NCBI GenBank assembly: GCA_021779135.1
Contig: JAJYBH010000001.1
Span: 1 to 64,000 of the forward strand
Direction of reading: 5' to 3'
DNA: 64,000 bases
Source of the DNA: Deltaproteobacteria bacterium
GTDB lineage: Bacteria > Desulfobacterota > Desulfuromonadia > Geobacterales > Pseudopelobacteraceae
Below the pieces are notes generated by a model, which worked only from the letters and a program-made list of their open reading frames with translations, searched no databases and was not told the origin of the DNA. Positions within the stretch are counted from its first letter, which is position 1. Each line of letters starts with the position of its first letter. Shown piece by piece: positions 19,380 to 28,672 of the stretch. The translations under genes were made by a program, and so were the position numbers.

Positions 19380-20129
19380 ATGAGCCCTGAATATCTTAAA
19401 AAACTGCTGGATGACGTCAAGGACGGAGCAACCACGGTAGACGAAGCGGTGGAATGTCTGCGGCAGCTCCCCTACCAGGATGTCGATTGCGCCCAGGTGG
19501 ACCACCATCGTGAACTGCGTCAGGGGATGCCTGAAATGATTTTCGGCGAAGGCAAGAGTGTCGAGCAGATTGTTCGCATCATGTCAGCCATGGCCAGCAA
19601 GGGCAGCAATATACTTGTGACGCGGATTTCCGCCGAAAAATCCAGGGAGGTCGTGCAGGCCTTCCCGGCGGCAAACTGTCATGAGGAGGCGCGCTGCCTG
19701 ACCCTGCAGCAACATCCACCGGAGCCGCAGGGACGCGGTACCATACTGGTTGTTTCGGCCGGGACTTCCGATATTCCGGTGGCTGCCGAAGCGTTGCTGA
19801 CCGCCCGTTTTCTTGGTAACGAAACCAGCCATGTCTACGACGTAGGCGTGGCCGGTATCCATCGCCTGCTGGCGCGGCGGGAACAGTTGGAAGCGGCCAC
19901 CGTGATAATCGTGGTCGCCGGTATGGAGGGGGCACTCCCCTCGGTAGTGGGTGGAATGGTGAACAAACCGGTCATTGCCGTGCCAACCTCGATCGGCTAC
20001 GGCGCCTCCTTCGGCGGCATCGCGGCGCTGCTGGGGATGCTCAACTCCTGCGCCGCCGGGGTGACGGTCGTCAATATCGATAACGGTTTCGGCGCGGCCT
20101 GTGCGGCAAATTTAATCAACAGGGTGTGA
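19380..20129 (+). CDS. larB: Nickel-pincer cofactor biosynthesis protein LarB
   Basis: AIR carboxylase-like: VSAGTSDIPVAAEALLTARFLGNETSHVYDVGVAGIHRLL…VVAGMEGALPSVVGGM. Confidence 0.9.
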   Translation: MSPEYLKKLLDDVKDGATTVDEAVECLRQLPYQDVDCAQVDHHRELRQGMPEMIFGEGKSVEQIVRIMSAMASKGSNILVTRISAEKSREVVQAFPAANCHEEARCLTLQQHPPEPQGRGTILVVSAGTSDIPVAAEALLTARFLGNETSHVYDVGVAGIHRLLARREQLEAATVIIVVAGMEGALPSVVGGMVNKPVIAVPTSIGYGASFGGIAALLGMLNSCAAGVTVVNIDNGFGAACAANLINRV

Positions 20130-20215
20130 GCATATGGGAACCGGCCTGATGTCCATTTCTACATGTGATACCGGCAATCGAATGAATTGTCAGCTGATGT
20201 GCAACGTTGTATATT

Positions 20216-20230
20216 GGTATCAATGATACC
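20216..20230. promoter_or_regulatory. Candidate TA autoregulatory operator
   Basis: Perfect palindrome GGTATCA-a-TGATACC immediately upstream of the antitoxin RBS; half-site TGATACC also at 20166. Confidence 0.55.
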
Positions 20231-20243
20231 GCGGAGGTGATTT

Positions 20244-20519
20244 ATGGCCGGCAGCAGACAACTGGGGCTCAGGCTTGACGAAAACGACAGCATGAATCTG
20301 AAGCGGATTGCACAGCGCGAAGGGCGCAACGAGCAGGATGTAATCAGGGATTCATTGCGCATGTACGTGCGTGGCGCCGATGAACAAAAGGAATTCTTCG
20401 ATTCGGTGGAACGAGGTTGGTACGAGCTTCGTTCCGGATTGGGAGATGTCGTCGCTGAGGGGGATGCGTTTTACGATTCTCTCAAGAAAGATCTGCGAAA
20501 TGGGAAAACGTCAGCTTAA
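20244..20519 (+). CDS. Ribbon-helix-helix-type antitoxin
   Basis: 91 aa: QLGLRLDENDSMNLKRIAQREGRNEQDVIRDSLRMYV; overlaps the downstream small toxin-like ORF. Confidence 0.7.
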   Translation: MAGSRQLGLRLDENDSMNLKRIAQREGRNEQDVIRDSLRMYVRGADEQKEFFDSVERGWYELRSGLGDVVAEGDAFYDSLKKDLRNGKTSA

Positions 20520-20847
20520 GCGCTCACTGGAATATCAGGTCAGGGTCCGGCGATATGCGGAGGGGTTGGCGGAGCGTTACCGGCTGGAGATTGCGGAAGC
20601 GTTTCTGGATCGCATTGAAGCGGCAGAAAAGTTTCTTTGTGACAACAATCTCGCTGGGACTGATTCCCCCTACCTGCTTGCCGGTCAGCAGGTGGTGCTT
20701 AAAGAGTTGTACATTGATTCCGGACCGGTCAAGTACTGCGTCAACTATGAAGTAACGGACGAATATGTGGGCCTGATTTCGTTATGGCACGGCGAGGGTT
20801 CGCGGAAAACGGGCATGCTTATTCGACTGTGGGGAATGAATCGATAG
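20500..20847 (+). CDS. RelE/ParE-superfamily-like toxin
   Basis: 115 aa starting ATG 20500 inside the antitoxin 3' end; IEAAEKFLCDNN…VLKELYIDSGPVKYCVNYEVTDEYVGLISLWHGE. Confidence 0.65.
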   Translation: MGKRQLKRSLEYQVRVRRYAEGLAERYRLEIAEAFLDRIEAAEKFLCDNNLAGTDSPYLLAGQQVVLKELYIDSGPVKYCVNYEVTDEYVGLISLWHGEGSRKTGMLIRLWGMNR

Positions 20848-20981
20848 AAATATCCTATTCGGCTACACGGTACTACGTCCGATAACATCATAGCGACACT
20901 CGAAAAGAGTCATACCTGTTCCGTGTTGACCGTGGATCGATATTTTGCGGAAATACCGGGAATAATTAGGGACTTCCCGCA

Positions 20982-21284
20982 TTACGGCTCAGAAAGTCGT
21001 GTTTCAATGTCCATATGTCCGTGCAGGACACGGACAATCTCGATCGTGTCGACGAGAGTTTGGCGGTAAAAAATTACATGACTGCCAGCATTCAATTTCC
21101 GATAGCCAATTCGAATATCACTGCAATCCTTCCCTTTGAGCGGGTTGGCAGCCAACTGTTGAAATGAAACATCCAGCATTTGTAGATACAAGTTGCGCTG
21201 TTCACGCCCCCAACGGTTTTGTGTGAACCTGGCGATCTCTTTCAAATCTGCCTTTGCCATGTTTGTGAGGGAAAATGAGGGCAT
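20982..21284 (-). CDS. parE: ParE family toxin
   Basis: SLTNMAKADLKEIARFTQNRWGREQRNLYLQMLDVSFQQLAANP…SHVIFYRQTLVDTIEIVRVLHGHMD. Confidence 0.9.
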   Translation of the reverse strand: MPSFSLTNMAKADLKEIARFTQNRWGREQRNLYLQMLDVSFQQLAANPLKGKDCSDIRIGYRKLNAGSHVIFYRQTLVDTIEIVRVLHGHMDIETRLSEP

Positions 21285-21526
21285 CAGTTTAAACTTTCAC
21301 CATCAAGTTCAGAGAGTAAGCTCTTGAGCGAATAATCAGCGGTGCCGCTTTCTTCACCCTCAACAAGCGCACGGCGTAGCAGCGACAACTTGGTTTCCCG
21401 TTCTTCCAATAGTCGCAGACCGGCACGAATTGTTTCACTTGCTGAACCAAATCGGCCTTGGACAACCTGCTGAGAAATGAAATTTTCGTAGTGTTTGCCA
21501 AGAGTAACACTGGTGTTTTTATGCAT
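21284..21526 (-). CDS. parD: ParD-like antitoxin
   Basis: VTLGKHYENFISQQVVQGRFGSASETIRAGLRLLEERE. Confidence 0.9.
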   Translation of the reverse strand: MHKNTSVTLGKHYENFISQQVVQGRFGSASETIRAGLRLLEERETKLSLLRRALVEGEESGTADYSLKSLLSELDGESLN

Positions 21527-21553
21527 GAGATGACCTCCATCAAAGCCATTATA

Positions 21554-21580
21554 ATACCAAACTATAATATTTATTGGTAT
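21554..21580. promoter_or_regulatory. Candidate parDE operator
   Basis: ATACCAA-N13-TTGGTAT inverted repeat just upstream of parD; shares ATTGGTATC with the neighbouring TA operator. Confidence 0.5.
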
Positions 21581-21746
21581 CGGTCAACAGGTAAGGTGGC
21601 AGGAATATTCCAACAACTTCAAAAACAGTAATCGGAATGAAAAAGAGAAGATGTCCCACGCTCGGCGGCAGACGGTCGCGATAAGACCGCGCCGCTGCGC
21701 CTCATACCCGATTAAGCGACAGGAAAACCTCATCCCCGGAGAACCC

Positions 21747-24299
21747 ATGAAAAAAAGTAAAACCCCGAAAAAACGCCCCGGCAGCCGCTCCGCTGAATCC
21801 GCTACAACAATAAAACCCCCAAAGCAGGCCAAGCTCAGCCGGACCCACAAGCCGGAAGATATGACGCTGGAAGAGTGGCAGCGCCAACTGCGGATGGAGT
21901 ACGGTGAAAGCCAGGAATTTCTCCTGGAAAATCGCGGCGACCATCCGGTGTTCTCCGAATTTGCCCTGACAAACCCCGTGTCAAACAGAACCTACCGCAT
22001 CGCCATCCGCGGTGACCAGGCGGGGGATAATTTCTGCTCCTGCCCGGATTTCCGCATCAGCGGACTGGGCGTCTGCAAGCATATTTCTTTCACCCTTGCC
22101 CGCTTGAAGGGTACGAAGGCGAACGCACGGCACTTCAAGCAGGGCTTCAATCAGACCTGGTCGGAAATCTATCTTTCCTACGGACTGAAACGCGAGGTCA
22201 GACTGCGCCTGGGGAGTACGGCGCCCGTTCCTGTTTGCAAACTGGCGCAACGCTATTTTTCCGCTGATGGTATTCTCAAGGAGCAACGCTTCAGCGACAT
22301 AACTGATTTTATTGACAAGGCGTCCAGCCAGCCAGGCCATGAACTGCGCTGTTATGACGATGTCATAGCATTCATCGCCGCGCGTCAGGATGTCGTTCAT
22401 CGCCAAGCCCTGATTGATGATGCGTTCCCGGCGGGAATCGATGCGCCACTCTTTGGCTCGCTCATCAAAGCATCCCTGTATCCCTACCAGCGGGAAGGGA
22501 TCCTGTTCGCGTCACGGGCAGGGCGGTCGCTGCTGGCCGATGATATGGGGCTCGGCAAGACCGTCCAGGCCATAGCGGTGGCGGAGGTCATGGCGAGGCT
22601 GTTTGGCGTCGCCAAGGTTCTGGTTGTTTCTCCAACCTCATTAAAACACCAGTGGAAGGGTGAGATCGATTCCTTCACCGACCGGACAGCGACCGTGATT
22701 GAAGGGGTGACCCAGCAACGCTGCGAGTTGTACCGATCTGATTCGTTTTTCAAGCTGGTGAATTACGAGCTCATCTACCGGGATGCGGACCTTATCGCGG
22801 CATGGGCCCCTGATCTGATTATCCTGGACGAGGCGCAGCGGATCAAAAACTGGCAGACCCGCACGGCCCAGGCGGTGAAGCGCCTGGAATCGCCGTTTGC
22901 CCTGGTTCTTAGCGGCACGCCGCTGGAAAATCGGATCGAGGAGCTCCATTCGATTATGGAGTTCGTGGATTGTCATCACCTGGGGCCGCTCTACCGCTTT
23001 GTCCATGCGCACCGGGTGACGGATCATGCCGGCAAGTTGGTGGGGTACAAGGAATTGGACAAGATCCGCGCCTCCTTGAGCGGCGTCATGATCCGACGGA
23101 AAAAGAGCCAGGTGCTGAAGCAGCTTCCCGAACGGATCGATAAGAATTTCTTTGTGCCGATGACACCGGAACAGACGGCCATTCATCAGGATTACGCCGA
23201 TATGGTGGCGCAACTGGTGAACAAGTGGCGACGTTTCCGCTTCCTCAGCGAGGCTGATAGTTTGCGCCTTCGTATCGCCCTGGCCAATATGCGCATGGTG
23301 TCGGACAATACCTGGCTGGTTGACAAGAAAACCGTGCGTGGGCCGAAAATCGGGGAGTTAGAGAAACTTCTGCGGGAGCTGGTTGTCGAGGGCGGCGAAA
23401 AGGTCGTCATCTTCAGCCAGTGGCTCAGAATGAATGAGCTGGTGGAACAGGTGCTGGAACGCCTTCAAATCGGTCATGTCCATTTGAACGGTTCCGTGCC
23501 GTCCAAAGAGCGCAAGCATCTCATGAGCCGTTTCAAGTTCGACCCTGCCTGCAATGTTTTCCTCTCCACCGATGCCGGCGGGGTAGGGCTGAATCTCCAA
23601 AGCGGCTCGGTTGTGATCAACCTGGATATCCCCTGGAACCCGGCCATCCTGGAGCAGCGCATTGCCAGGGTCCACCGCATGGGTCAGAAAAAGCCGGTAC
23701 GGGTGATCAATTTTATCTCCCGCAACTCCATCGAGGAGCGTATCCTTGACCTGCTGCGCTTCAAAAAGGCGGTCTTTGCCGGGGCGTTGGATGAGGATGG
23801 ACGTGATACGGTGATGATTGGCGAATCCCAGCTCGAATCCTTCATGAATTCGGTGGAGAATCTGACCGGTGGTATGGAGCCGGCAGATTTGCCTGGTGGA
23901 CAAGAGCTCTGGCGCAACGAACAAGATGCGGAGGAGGCGGGAGAGGAGATCGTTGCTGAGGTTGCTGAAGATGAAGCGGAGGCAACTACCTCTTCAAAAG
24001 CAATAAAATCAGGTGGAGCGACAGTAACCCCGCCATTGAGCGAGCTGTTGCAAAGCGGCGCGCGGTTCCTCATGGAACTGGGACAGGCGCTTGCACCACA
24101 GCCGGACGTTGTCGATAGAGCAGCCGGAACTACCAGTGGCGAGGTCACTCGGACAGGCCCGCTTAGCGGGTTAGTGGCTGTTGACGAGGCTACCGGCAAG
24201 AGATGCCTGAAGATTCCGTTGCCGGAACCGGAGGCAATGAACTCAATCGTTTCCGGTTTGAGTCAGCTGCTGGCAGGGTTTATGGCGGGGAGGAAGTAA
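21747..24299 (+). CDS. SWIM zinc-finger SNF2-family helicase
   Basis: FCSCPDFRISGLGVCKHI SWIM; LLADDMGLGKTVQAIA, DEAQRIKN, SGTPLENR, STDAGGVGLNLQSG, QRIARVHRMGQ motifs. Confidence 0.92.
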   Translation: MKKSKTPKKRPGSRSAESATTIKPPKQAKLSRTHKPEDMTLEEWQRQLRMEYGESQEFLLENRGDHPVFSEFALTNPVSNRTYRIAIRGDQAGDNFCSCPDFRISGLGVCKHISFTLARLKGTKANARHFKQGFNQTWSEIYLSYGLKREVRLRLGSTAPVPVCKLAQRYFSADGILKEQRFSDITDFIDKASSQPGHELRCYDDVIAFIAARQDVVHRQALIDDAFPAGIDAPLFGSLIKASLYPYQREGILFASRAGRSLLADDMGLGKTVQAIAVAEVMARLFGVAKVLVVSPTSLKHQWKGEIDSFTDRTATVIEGVTQQRCELYRSDSFFKLVNYELIYRDADLIAAWAPDLIILDEAQRIKNWQTRTAQAVKRLESPFALVLSGTPLENRIEELHSIMEFVDCHHLGPLYRFVHAHRVTDHAGKLVGYKELDKIRASLSGVMIRRKKSQVLKQLPERIDKNFFVPMTPEQTAIHQDYADMVAQLVNKWRRFRFLSEADSLRLRIALANMRMVSDNTWLVDKKTVRGPKIGELEKLLRELVVEGGEKVVIFSQWLRMNELVEQVLERLQIGHVHLNGSVPSKERKHLMSRFKFDPACNVFLSTDAGGVGLNLQSGSVVINLDIPWNPAILEQRIARVHRMGQKKPVRVINFISRNSIEERILDLLRFKKAVFAGALDEDGRDTVMIGESQLESFMNSVENLTGGMEPADLPGGQELWRNEQDAEEAGEEIVAEVAEDEAEATTSSKAIKSGGATVTPPLSELLQSGARFLMELGQALAPQPDVVDRAAGTTSGEVTRTGPLSGLVAVDEATGKRCLKIPLPEPEAMNSIVSGLSQLLAGFMAGRK

Positions 24300-24303
24300 T
24301 CCC

Positions 24304-25455
24304 ATGAATATTCTTTATCTAGACTGTCAATCCGGCATCTCCGGCGACATGGCCGTGGGGGCGCTGCTGGACCTCGGCGTGCCGCTGGAATTGCTGAGGG
24401 CGGAGCTGACCAAGCTGGGACTGTCGTCGGACTCCTACGCACTTTCCACCCACCGCACCGAGCGCCAGCATGTTGCTGCATTGAAATTTGATGTGCAGGT
24501 GAATGACCACCACACCCACCGGCACTATGCCGGTATCGACGCCATGATTGCCGGCAGCGCCCTTGCCGATCCGGTTAAGGAAACCTCCCGCCGAATCTTT
24601 CGTCGCCTGGCCGAGGCCGAGGCGAAGGTGCACGGGGTTGCCGTTGAGGATGTGCATTTCCACGAGGTCGGGGCGGTTGATTCCATTGTCGATATCGTCG
24701 GAACTGTCATATGCCTGGAGTATCTGGGTGTTGAGGCGGTCTACGCTGCAGCGCTTCCGCTGGGGAGCGGTTTTATCGAGACCGCACACGGCCGGCTGCC
24801 GGTGCCGGCCCCTGCAACGGCTGAACTGCTGCGGGGCATGCCGGTGCACGGCGGCTGCGGCGAGGGCGAACGGGTGACCCCCACCGGTGCGGCTATTCTG
24901 GTAGCCTTGGCAACCAGTCCTGGCACACGACCGGACATGACCCTCCTGCGGGTCGGCAACGGCGCCGGCGGCAAGGATTTCAGCGACTGTCCCAACATCC
25001 TGCGGGCCTTCCTCGGCACGGATTCAGGCGGGGGGACAGAAGAGGCACGGGAGGTGTCCTGCAATCTCGACGATGTGACGGCCGAGGTCATCGGCTATGT
25101 ACAGGAACTGCTGCTGGAGAGGGGGGCCCTGGATGTGTGGCTGGTACCTGTGCAGATGAAAAAGGGGCGCCCGGGGGTGGTGCTGACGTTTCTATGCCTG
25201 CCGACCGACCTGGAGCGCCTGGCGGCGCTGGTCATGTCGGAAACCGGCACCCTGGGCGTGAGGTACACCTCCTTGCGGCGCATCGTGCAGTCACGGCGGA
25301 TTGAGGAGCGCGACACACAGTTCGGCCGGGTGCGTTTCAAGGTCAGCGAGTTCGGAGAGAAACCCGAATACGAGGATTGTCGCCGCATCGCCCGTGAACG
25401 CGGCATTCCCTGCCGGGTCGTCATGCAACGGCTGTTGCGTAAGGAAGAACCATGA
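24304..25455 (+). CDS. larC: Nickel-pincer cofactor biosynthesis protein LarC
   Basis: [27 protein letters not shown]…[15 protein letters not shown]…[14 protein letters not shown]. Confidence 0.92.
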   Translation: MNILYLDCQSGISGDMAVGALLDLGVPLELLRAELTKLGLSSDSYALSTHRTERQHVAALKFDVQVNDHHTHRHYAGIDAMIAGSALADPVKETSRRIFRRLAEAEAKVHGVAVEDVHFHEVGAVDSIVDIVGTVICLEYLGVEAVYAAALPLGSGFIETAHGRLPVPAPATAELLRGMPVHGGCGEGERVTPTGAAILVALATSPGTRPDMTLLRVGNGAGGKDFSDCPNILRAFLGTDSGGGTEEAREVSCNLDDVTAEVIGYVQELLLERGALDVWLVPVQMKKGRPGVVLTFLCLPTDLERLAALVMSETGTLGVRYTSLRRIVQSRRIEERDTQFGRVRFKVSEFGEKPEYEDCRRIARERGIPCRVVMQRLLRKEEP

Positions 25456-26699
25456 AGATAGCAACCTTGAGTGTGGGCGATGAACTGCTCTGCGGCCAGA
25501 TTACGGACACCAATGCCGGCACGATAGCTGAAGTGCTCCTCTCGCACGGGCTGCGGGTGCAACGGCATATGGCTGTCGGCGACAGTGAACCGGACATCAT
25601 CGAAGCCATTTTGGGGCTCGCCAGAAACAGCGATGCCATTATCGTGACCGGCGGCCTGGGGCCGACGGCGGATGATCTGACCGCCCGGGCCGCGGCCCGG
25701 GCAACCGGCCGGCGTCTGGTCCTGAATGATCATGCCAAGGCCCATGTTCGTGAAATGTCCGGCCGTCTGCCATCGCTGGTCGTCTGCCCGCTGAATGACA
25801 AGCAGGCCATGATTCCCGCCAAGACGGTCCTGATACCGAACCCGACCGGCACCGCCTGCGGTTTTCACCTGATGAACAACGGCTGTTTCATGTTTTTCCT
25901 GCCGGGAGTGCCTTCCGAGATGTCCCGGATGCTGCACGACTCCGTAATCCCCTTTCTTGCGGAACGGACCACCGGCAAGCGCGCGATCCGCATGGAACGC
26001 CTGAACGTCTTCGGCCCCGGCGAGGCCGAGGTGGATGAGATGCTGGGTGGTATTGCCCGGCCGGACCAGGGTCTGTACCTGGGGATATGCGTTACGTTTC
26101 CCTGGATGCGCATTACACTGCGGGCTGAAGCGGATGGTGACGACAAGGCCTCGGCACTGCTTGACCCCGCTGTCAGCCTGGTGCGGGAACGGCTTCAGGA
26201 GTACGTCTTTTCGAATGGTGACCGTACCATCGACGAGATCATTGCCGAACTGTTCATCCGGAAGGGGATGACACTGTCGCTGGCGGAATCCTGTACCGGC
26301 GGGATGATTGCCCAGAGAATCACCTCGATCTCCGGCAGTTCCCGTTATTTTCTGGAGGGGGCGGTAACCTACAGCAATGCCGCCAAGTCCCGTCAGCTGG
26401 AGGTGGGGCCGGCGTTGCTGGCGGAAAAGGGCGCGGTCAGCCGCGAGGTGGCTTCGGCCATGGCCAAAGGGGTGCGCCGGGCCGCGGGCAGCCATCTGGG
26501 ACTGGCTGTCACCGGAATCGCCGGGCCGGACGGCGGCACCGACGACAAACCGGTCGGCACGGTGTTCATCTCCCTGGCGGCCCCGGACGGTTGCTGGACC
26601 AAGCGTTTCCGGTTCAGCGGCAGTCGCGACGAAATCCGCATTATCACGACCTGGACGGCGCTTGACTGGCTGCGGCGCTACCTGCTTAAGAAGGAGTAG
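25452..26699 (+). CDS. cinA: CinA family competence/damage-inducible protein (nicotinamide-nucleotide amidohydrolase)
   Basis: [26 protein letters not shown]…[11 protein letters not shown]…[15 protein letters not shown]…[16 protein letters not shown] overlap with larC. Confidence 0.93.
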   Translation: MKIATLSVGDELLCGQITDTNAGTIAEVLLSHGLRVQRHMAVGDSEPDIIEAILGLARNSDAIIVTGGLGPTADDLTARAAARATGRRLVLNDHAKAHVREMSGRLPSLVVCPLNDKQAMIPAKTVLIPNPTGTACGFHLMNNGCFMFFLPGVPSEMSRMLHDSVIPFLAERTTGKRAIRMERLNVFGPGEAEVDEMLGGIARPDQGLYLGICVTFPWMRITLRAEADGDDKASALLDPAVSLVRERLQEYVFSNGDRTIDEIIAELFIRKGMTLSLAESCTGGMIAQRITSISGSSRYFLEGAVTYSNAAKSRQLEVGPALLAEKGAVSREVASAMAKGVRRAAGSHLGLAVTGIAGPDGGTDDKPVGTVFISLAAPDGCWTKRFRFSGSRDEIRIITTWTALDWLRRYLLKKE

Positions 26700-26730
26700 A
26701 TACGCTTTCATAAGTTGCTTGTCATCATCC

Positions 26731-26766
26731 CCTCGTGGAACATGAAACGAGGCGGCAGCTTTTTTT
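26731..26766 (+). terminator. Possible rho-independent terminator downstream of cinA
   Basis: CCTCGT…ACGAGG short stem then CTTTTTTTC. Confidence 0.4.
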
Positions 26767-26891
26767 CATCATAAATGTCACCTAGAGACGTATTGTGTCA
26801 CCCTCCCGTGGTATCCTTCAAAAAGATTGTAACTGTTTGGATTTTGTATTTGTCAGTGCGGACATTTTGGCCCAAAGAAGGAGTACGTGCC

Positions 26892-27737
26892 ATGACAAAA
26901 AGCGAGCTTATTCGGGTAGCTGTTTTTGAAGGAAAGCATATTCGCAAAATCTTGCATGAAGGCGAATGGTGGTTTGCAGTAATTGATATCGTGGAAGTAC
27001 TCACCGGAAGCAGCATTCCTAAACGGTACTGGAGCGATCTCAAAAGAAAGCTTGCCAGGGAAGGCTATTTCGAGTTGTACGAAAAAATCGTACAACTGAA
27101 ATTCGAAGCAGCCGATGGCAAGTTCTACTCCACCGACTGCGCAGATACCGAGACGATGTTCCGTATCATCCAGTCCATCCCGTCACCCAAGGTAGAACCT
27201 CTGAAACGCTGGCTGGCCAAGGTCGGCAAGGAGCGGATCGACGAGATCGAAAATCCGGAACTCTCCATGGAGCGGATGAAGTCCCTCTACGAGAAAAAGG
27301 GCTATCCGAAAGATTGGATCGACAAACGGATGCGGGGGATAGCCGTCCGGCAGGACCTGACAGACGAATGGCAGAATCGAGGCGCCGGAACAAGCCTGGA
27401 GTATGCGATACTGACCAACGAGATCATGCAGGGGACGTTTGATCTGAAGGTGGAGGATTACAAGCAGGTCAAGGGATTGGAACGGGAAAATCTGCGCGAT
27501 CACATGACCGACATTGAGTTGATCCTGACCATGCTGGCCGAGGCGACGACTACCAAGCTCCACCGCGACCGGGATTCAAAGGGATTCGAGCCGCTGAAAA
27601 AGGATGCCCAGGAGGGTGGAGCCGTGGCCGGCAGCACACGCAGGGATATTGAGAAGCGGTCGGGCAAGCCGGTGGTGACGGGAGAAAATTTCAAGGGATT
27701 GACGGGGAAAGGGCGGAAGAAGCCTGAAATTGGCTGA
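26892..27737 (+). CDS. BRO-N domain protein (DinD/antirepressor-like)
   Basis: IRVAVFEGKHIRKILHEGEWWFAVIDIVEVLTGSSIPKRYWSDLKRKL Bro-N; AILTNEIMQGTF and LRDHMTDIELILTMLAEATTT as in DinD-like proteins. Confidence 0.75.
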   Translation: MTKSELIRVAVFEGKHIRKILHEGEWWFAVIDIVEVLTGSSIPKRYWSDLKRKLAREGYFELYEKIVQLKFEAADGKFYSTDCADTETMFRIIQSIPSPKVEPLKRWLAKVGKERIDEIENPELSMERMKSLYEKKGYPKDWIDKRMRGIAVRQDLTDEWQNRGAGTSLEYAILTNEIMQGTFDLKVEDYKQVKGLERENLRDHMTDIELILTMLAEATTTKLHRDRDSKGFEPLKKDAQEGGAVAGSTRRDIEKRSGKPVVTGENFKGLTGKGRKKPEIG

Positions 27738-28055
27738 GGTTTGAAGAAGTGAAACCTAGGCATAATCATAAAATGTTTAGAAGTTAAATCTATGGCTAAA
27801 GCCGGTAAAATCTGCTATGGCAAATAGACTGGATCGGACTGGGTGGCGCGCACCAGTAAGTGTTTAGGGCCGGTTTTGTTGCTGTTAGGGATCGGATAGG
27901 TTTTGTGGGGTAAAGGCGTGGGATGGGTGCCGTGGCCTCTGGGGCTTGGATTAATGCAACAAAGCAAATTTGACCTTGATGAGGTATCTATCAAGTCGCA
28001 TTCTATAACGAAAATGAAAAATTAGATGCCATTGGGCCCATTCCAAGGAGGAAGT

Positions 28056-28379
28056 ATGATAAATCTGGAAGCAATGAGGATTGTGGCAATTGAGAATGAA
28101 TTGGCTCTGCATGAAAGTTCGACTGGTGTAATGTTGATGGAATTCCCCTCGATAGGAAAAGTTTTACCACTATTGTTGTCAGCTGATGAAGGAGAAACTT
28201 GGTGCCCTGAAGCCTCCGGCCCAGAAGTAAAAATGTGGGGTGGTCGAATTAGTTTGCAAGGTATAACGCTGGAAACGGAAATTCGAGACATGTACCGTGA
28301 CTTAAGTCTTGGTTCACCAGATAAAATGTTGAAGGCTGCCAATGAATTGCAGTCGATGAATGGGACCATATTCTCTTAA
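28056..28379 (+). CDS. Hypothetical protein
   Basis: 107-aa ORF with strong RBS (AAGGAGGA) before ATG 28056. Confidence 0.5.
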   Translation: MINLEAMRIVAIENELALHESSTGVMLMEFPSIGKVLPLLLSADEGETWCPEASGPEVKMWGGRISLQGITLETEIRDMYRDLSLGSPDKMLKAANELQSMNGTIFS

Positions 28380-28468
28380 AGAGGCAACAAATTACGCACC
28401 AATTTGGAGGACTAATGAGTTACCAGTCTGAAATCACTGGTAGGCATAACAAACCGGCCACCTAAAAT

Positions 28469-28535
28469 CATATCCAGGGAACTTACGAACTCTCGACCTT
28501 CGAGAAAATAGCACCAATGATTATTCCTGGATATG
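28469..28535. repeat. Nested inverted repeats upstream of recA
   Basis: CATATCCAGG (28469-28478) / CCTGGATATG (28526-28535), enclosing hairpin TCTCGA-cct-TCGAGA (28491-28505). Confidence 0.6.
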
Positions 28536-28672
28536 CTCGGCTCAACACACTTCATTCTCTTGTCAGTTGACCCAATCGAGAACCCCAGATAAAGCCTTGC
28601 GGGACAACGCCAGGATATGCTATTTTCTAACCCTTTAAATTACCCATCCCACCTTTCAGGAGACATATACCA

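Noticed and set aside
25095-26711. 538-aa minus-strand ORF
   Set aside because: Antisense to larC/cinA; no domain recognised.
26775-28379. Prophage remnant around the BRO-like gene
   Set aside because: No integrase, structural, terminase or att-like sequences nearby; one BRO gene is not enough.
28479-28490. GAACTTACGAAC upstream of recA as a LexA/SOS box
   Set aside because: Half-site spacing (4 nt) does not fit GTTC-N7-GTTC or the GGTT-type delta-proteobacterial box I recall; insufficient to call.
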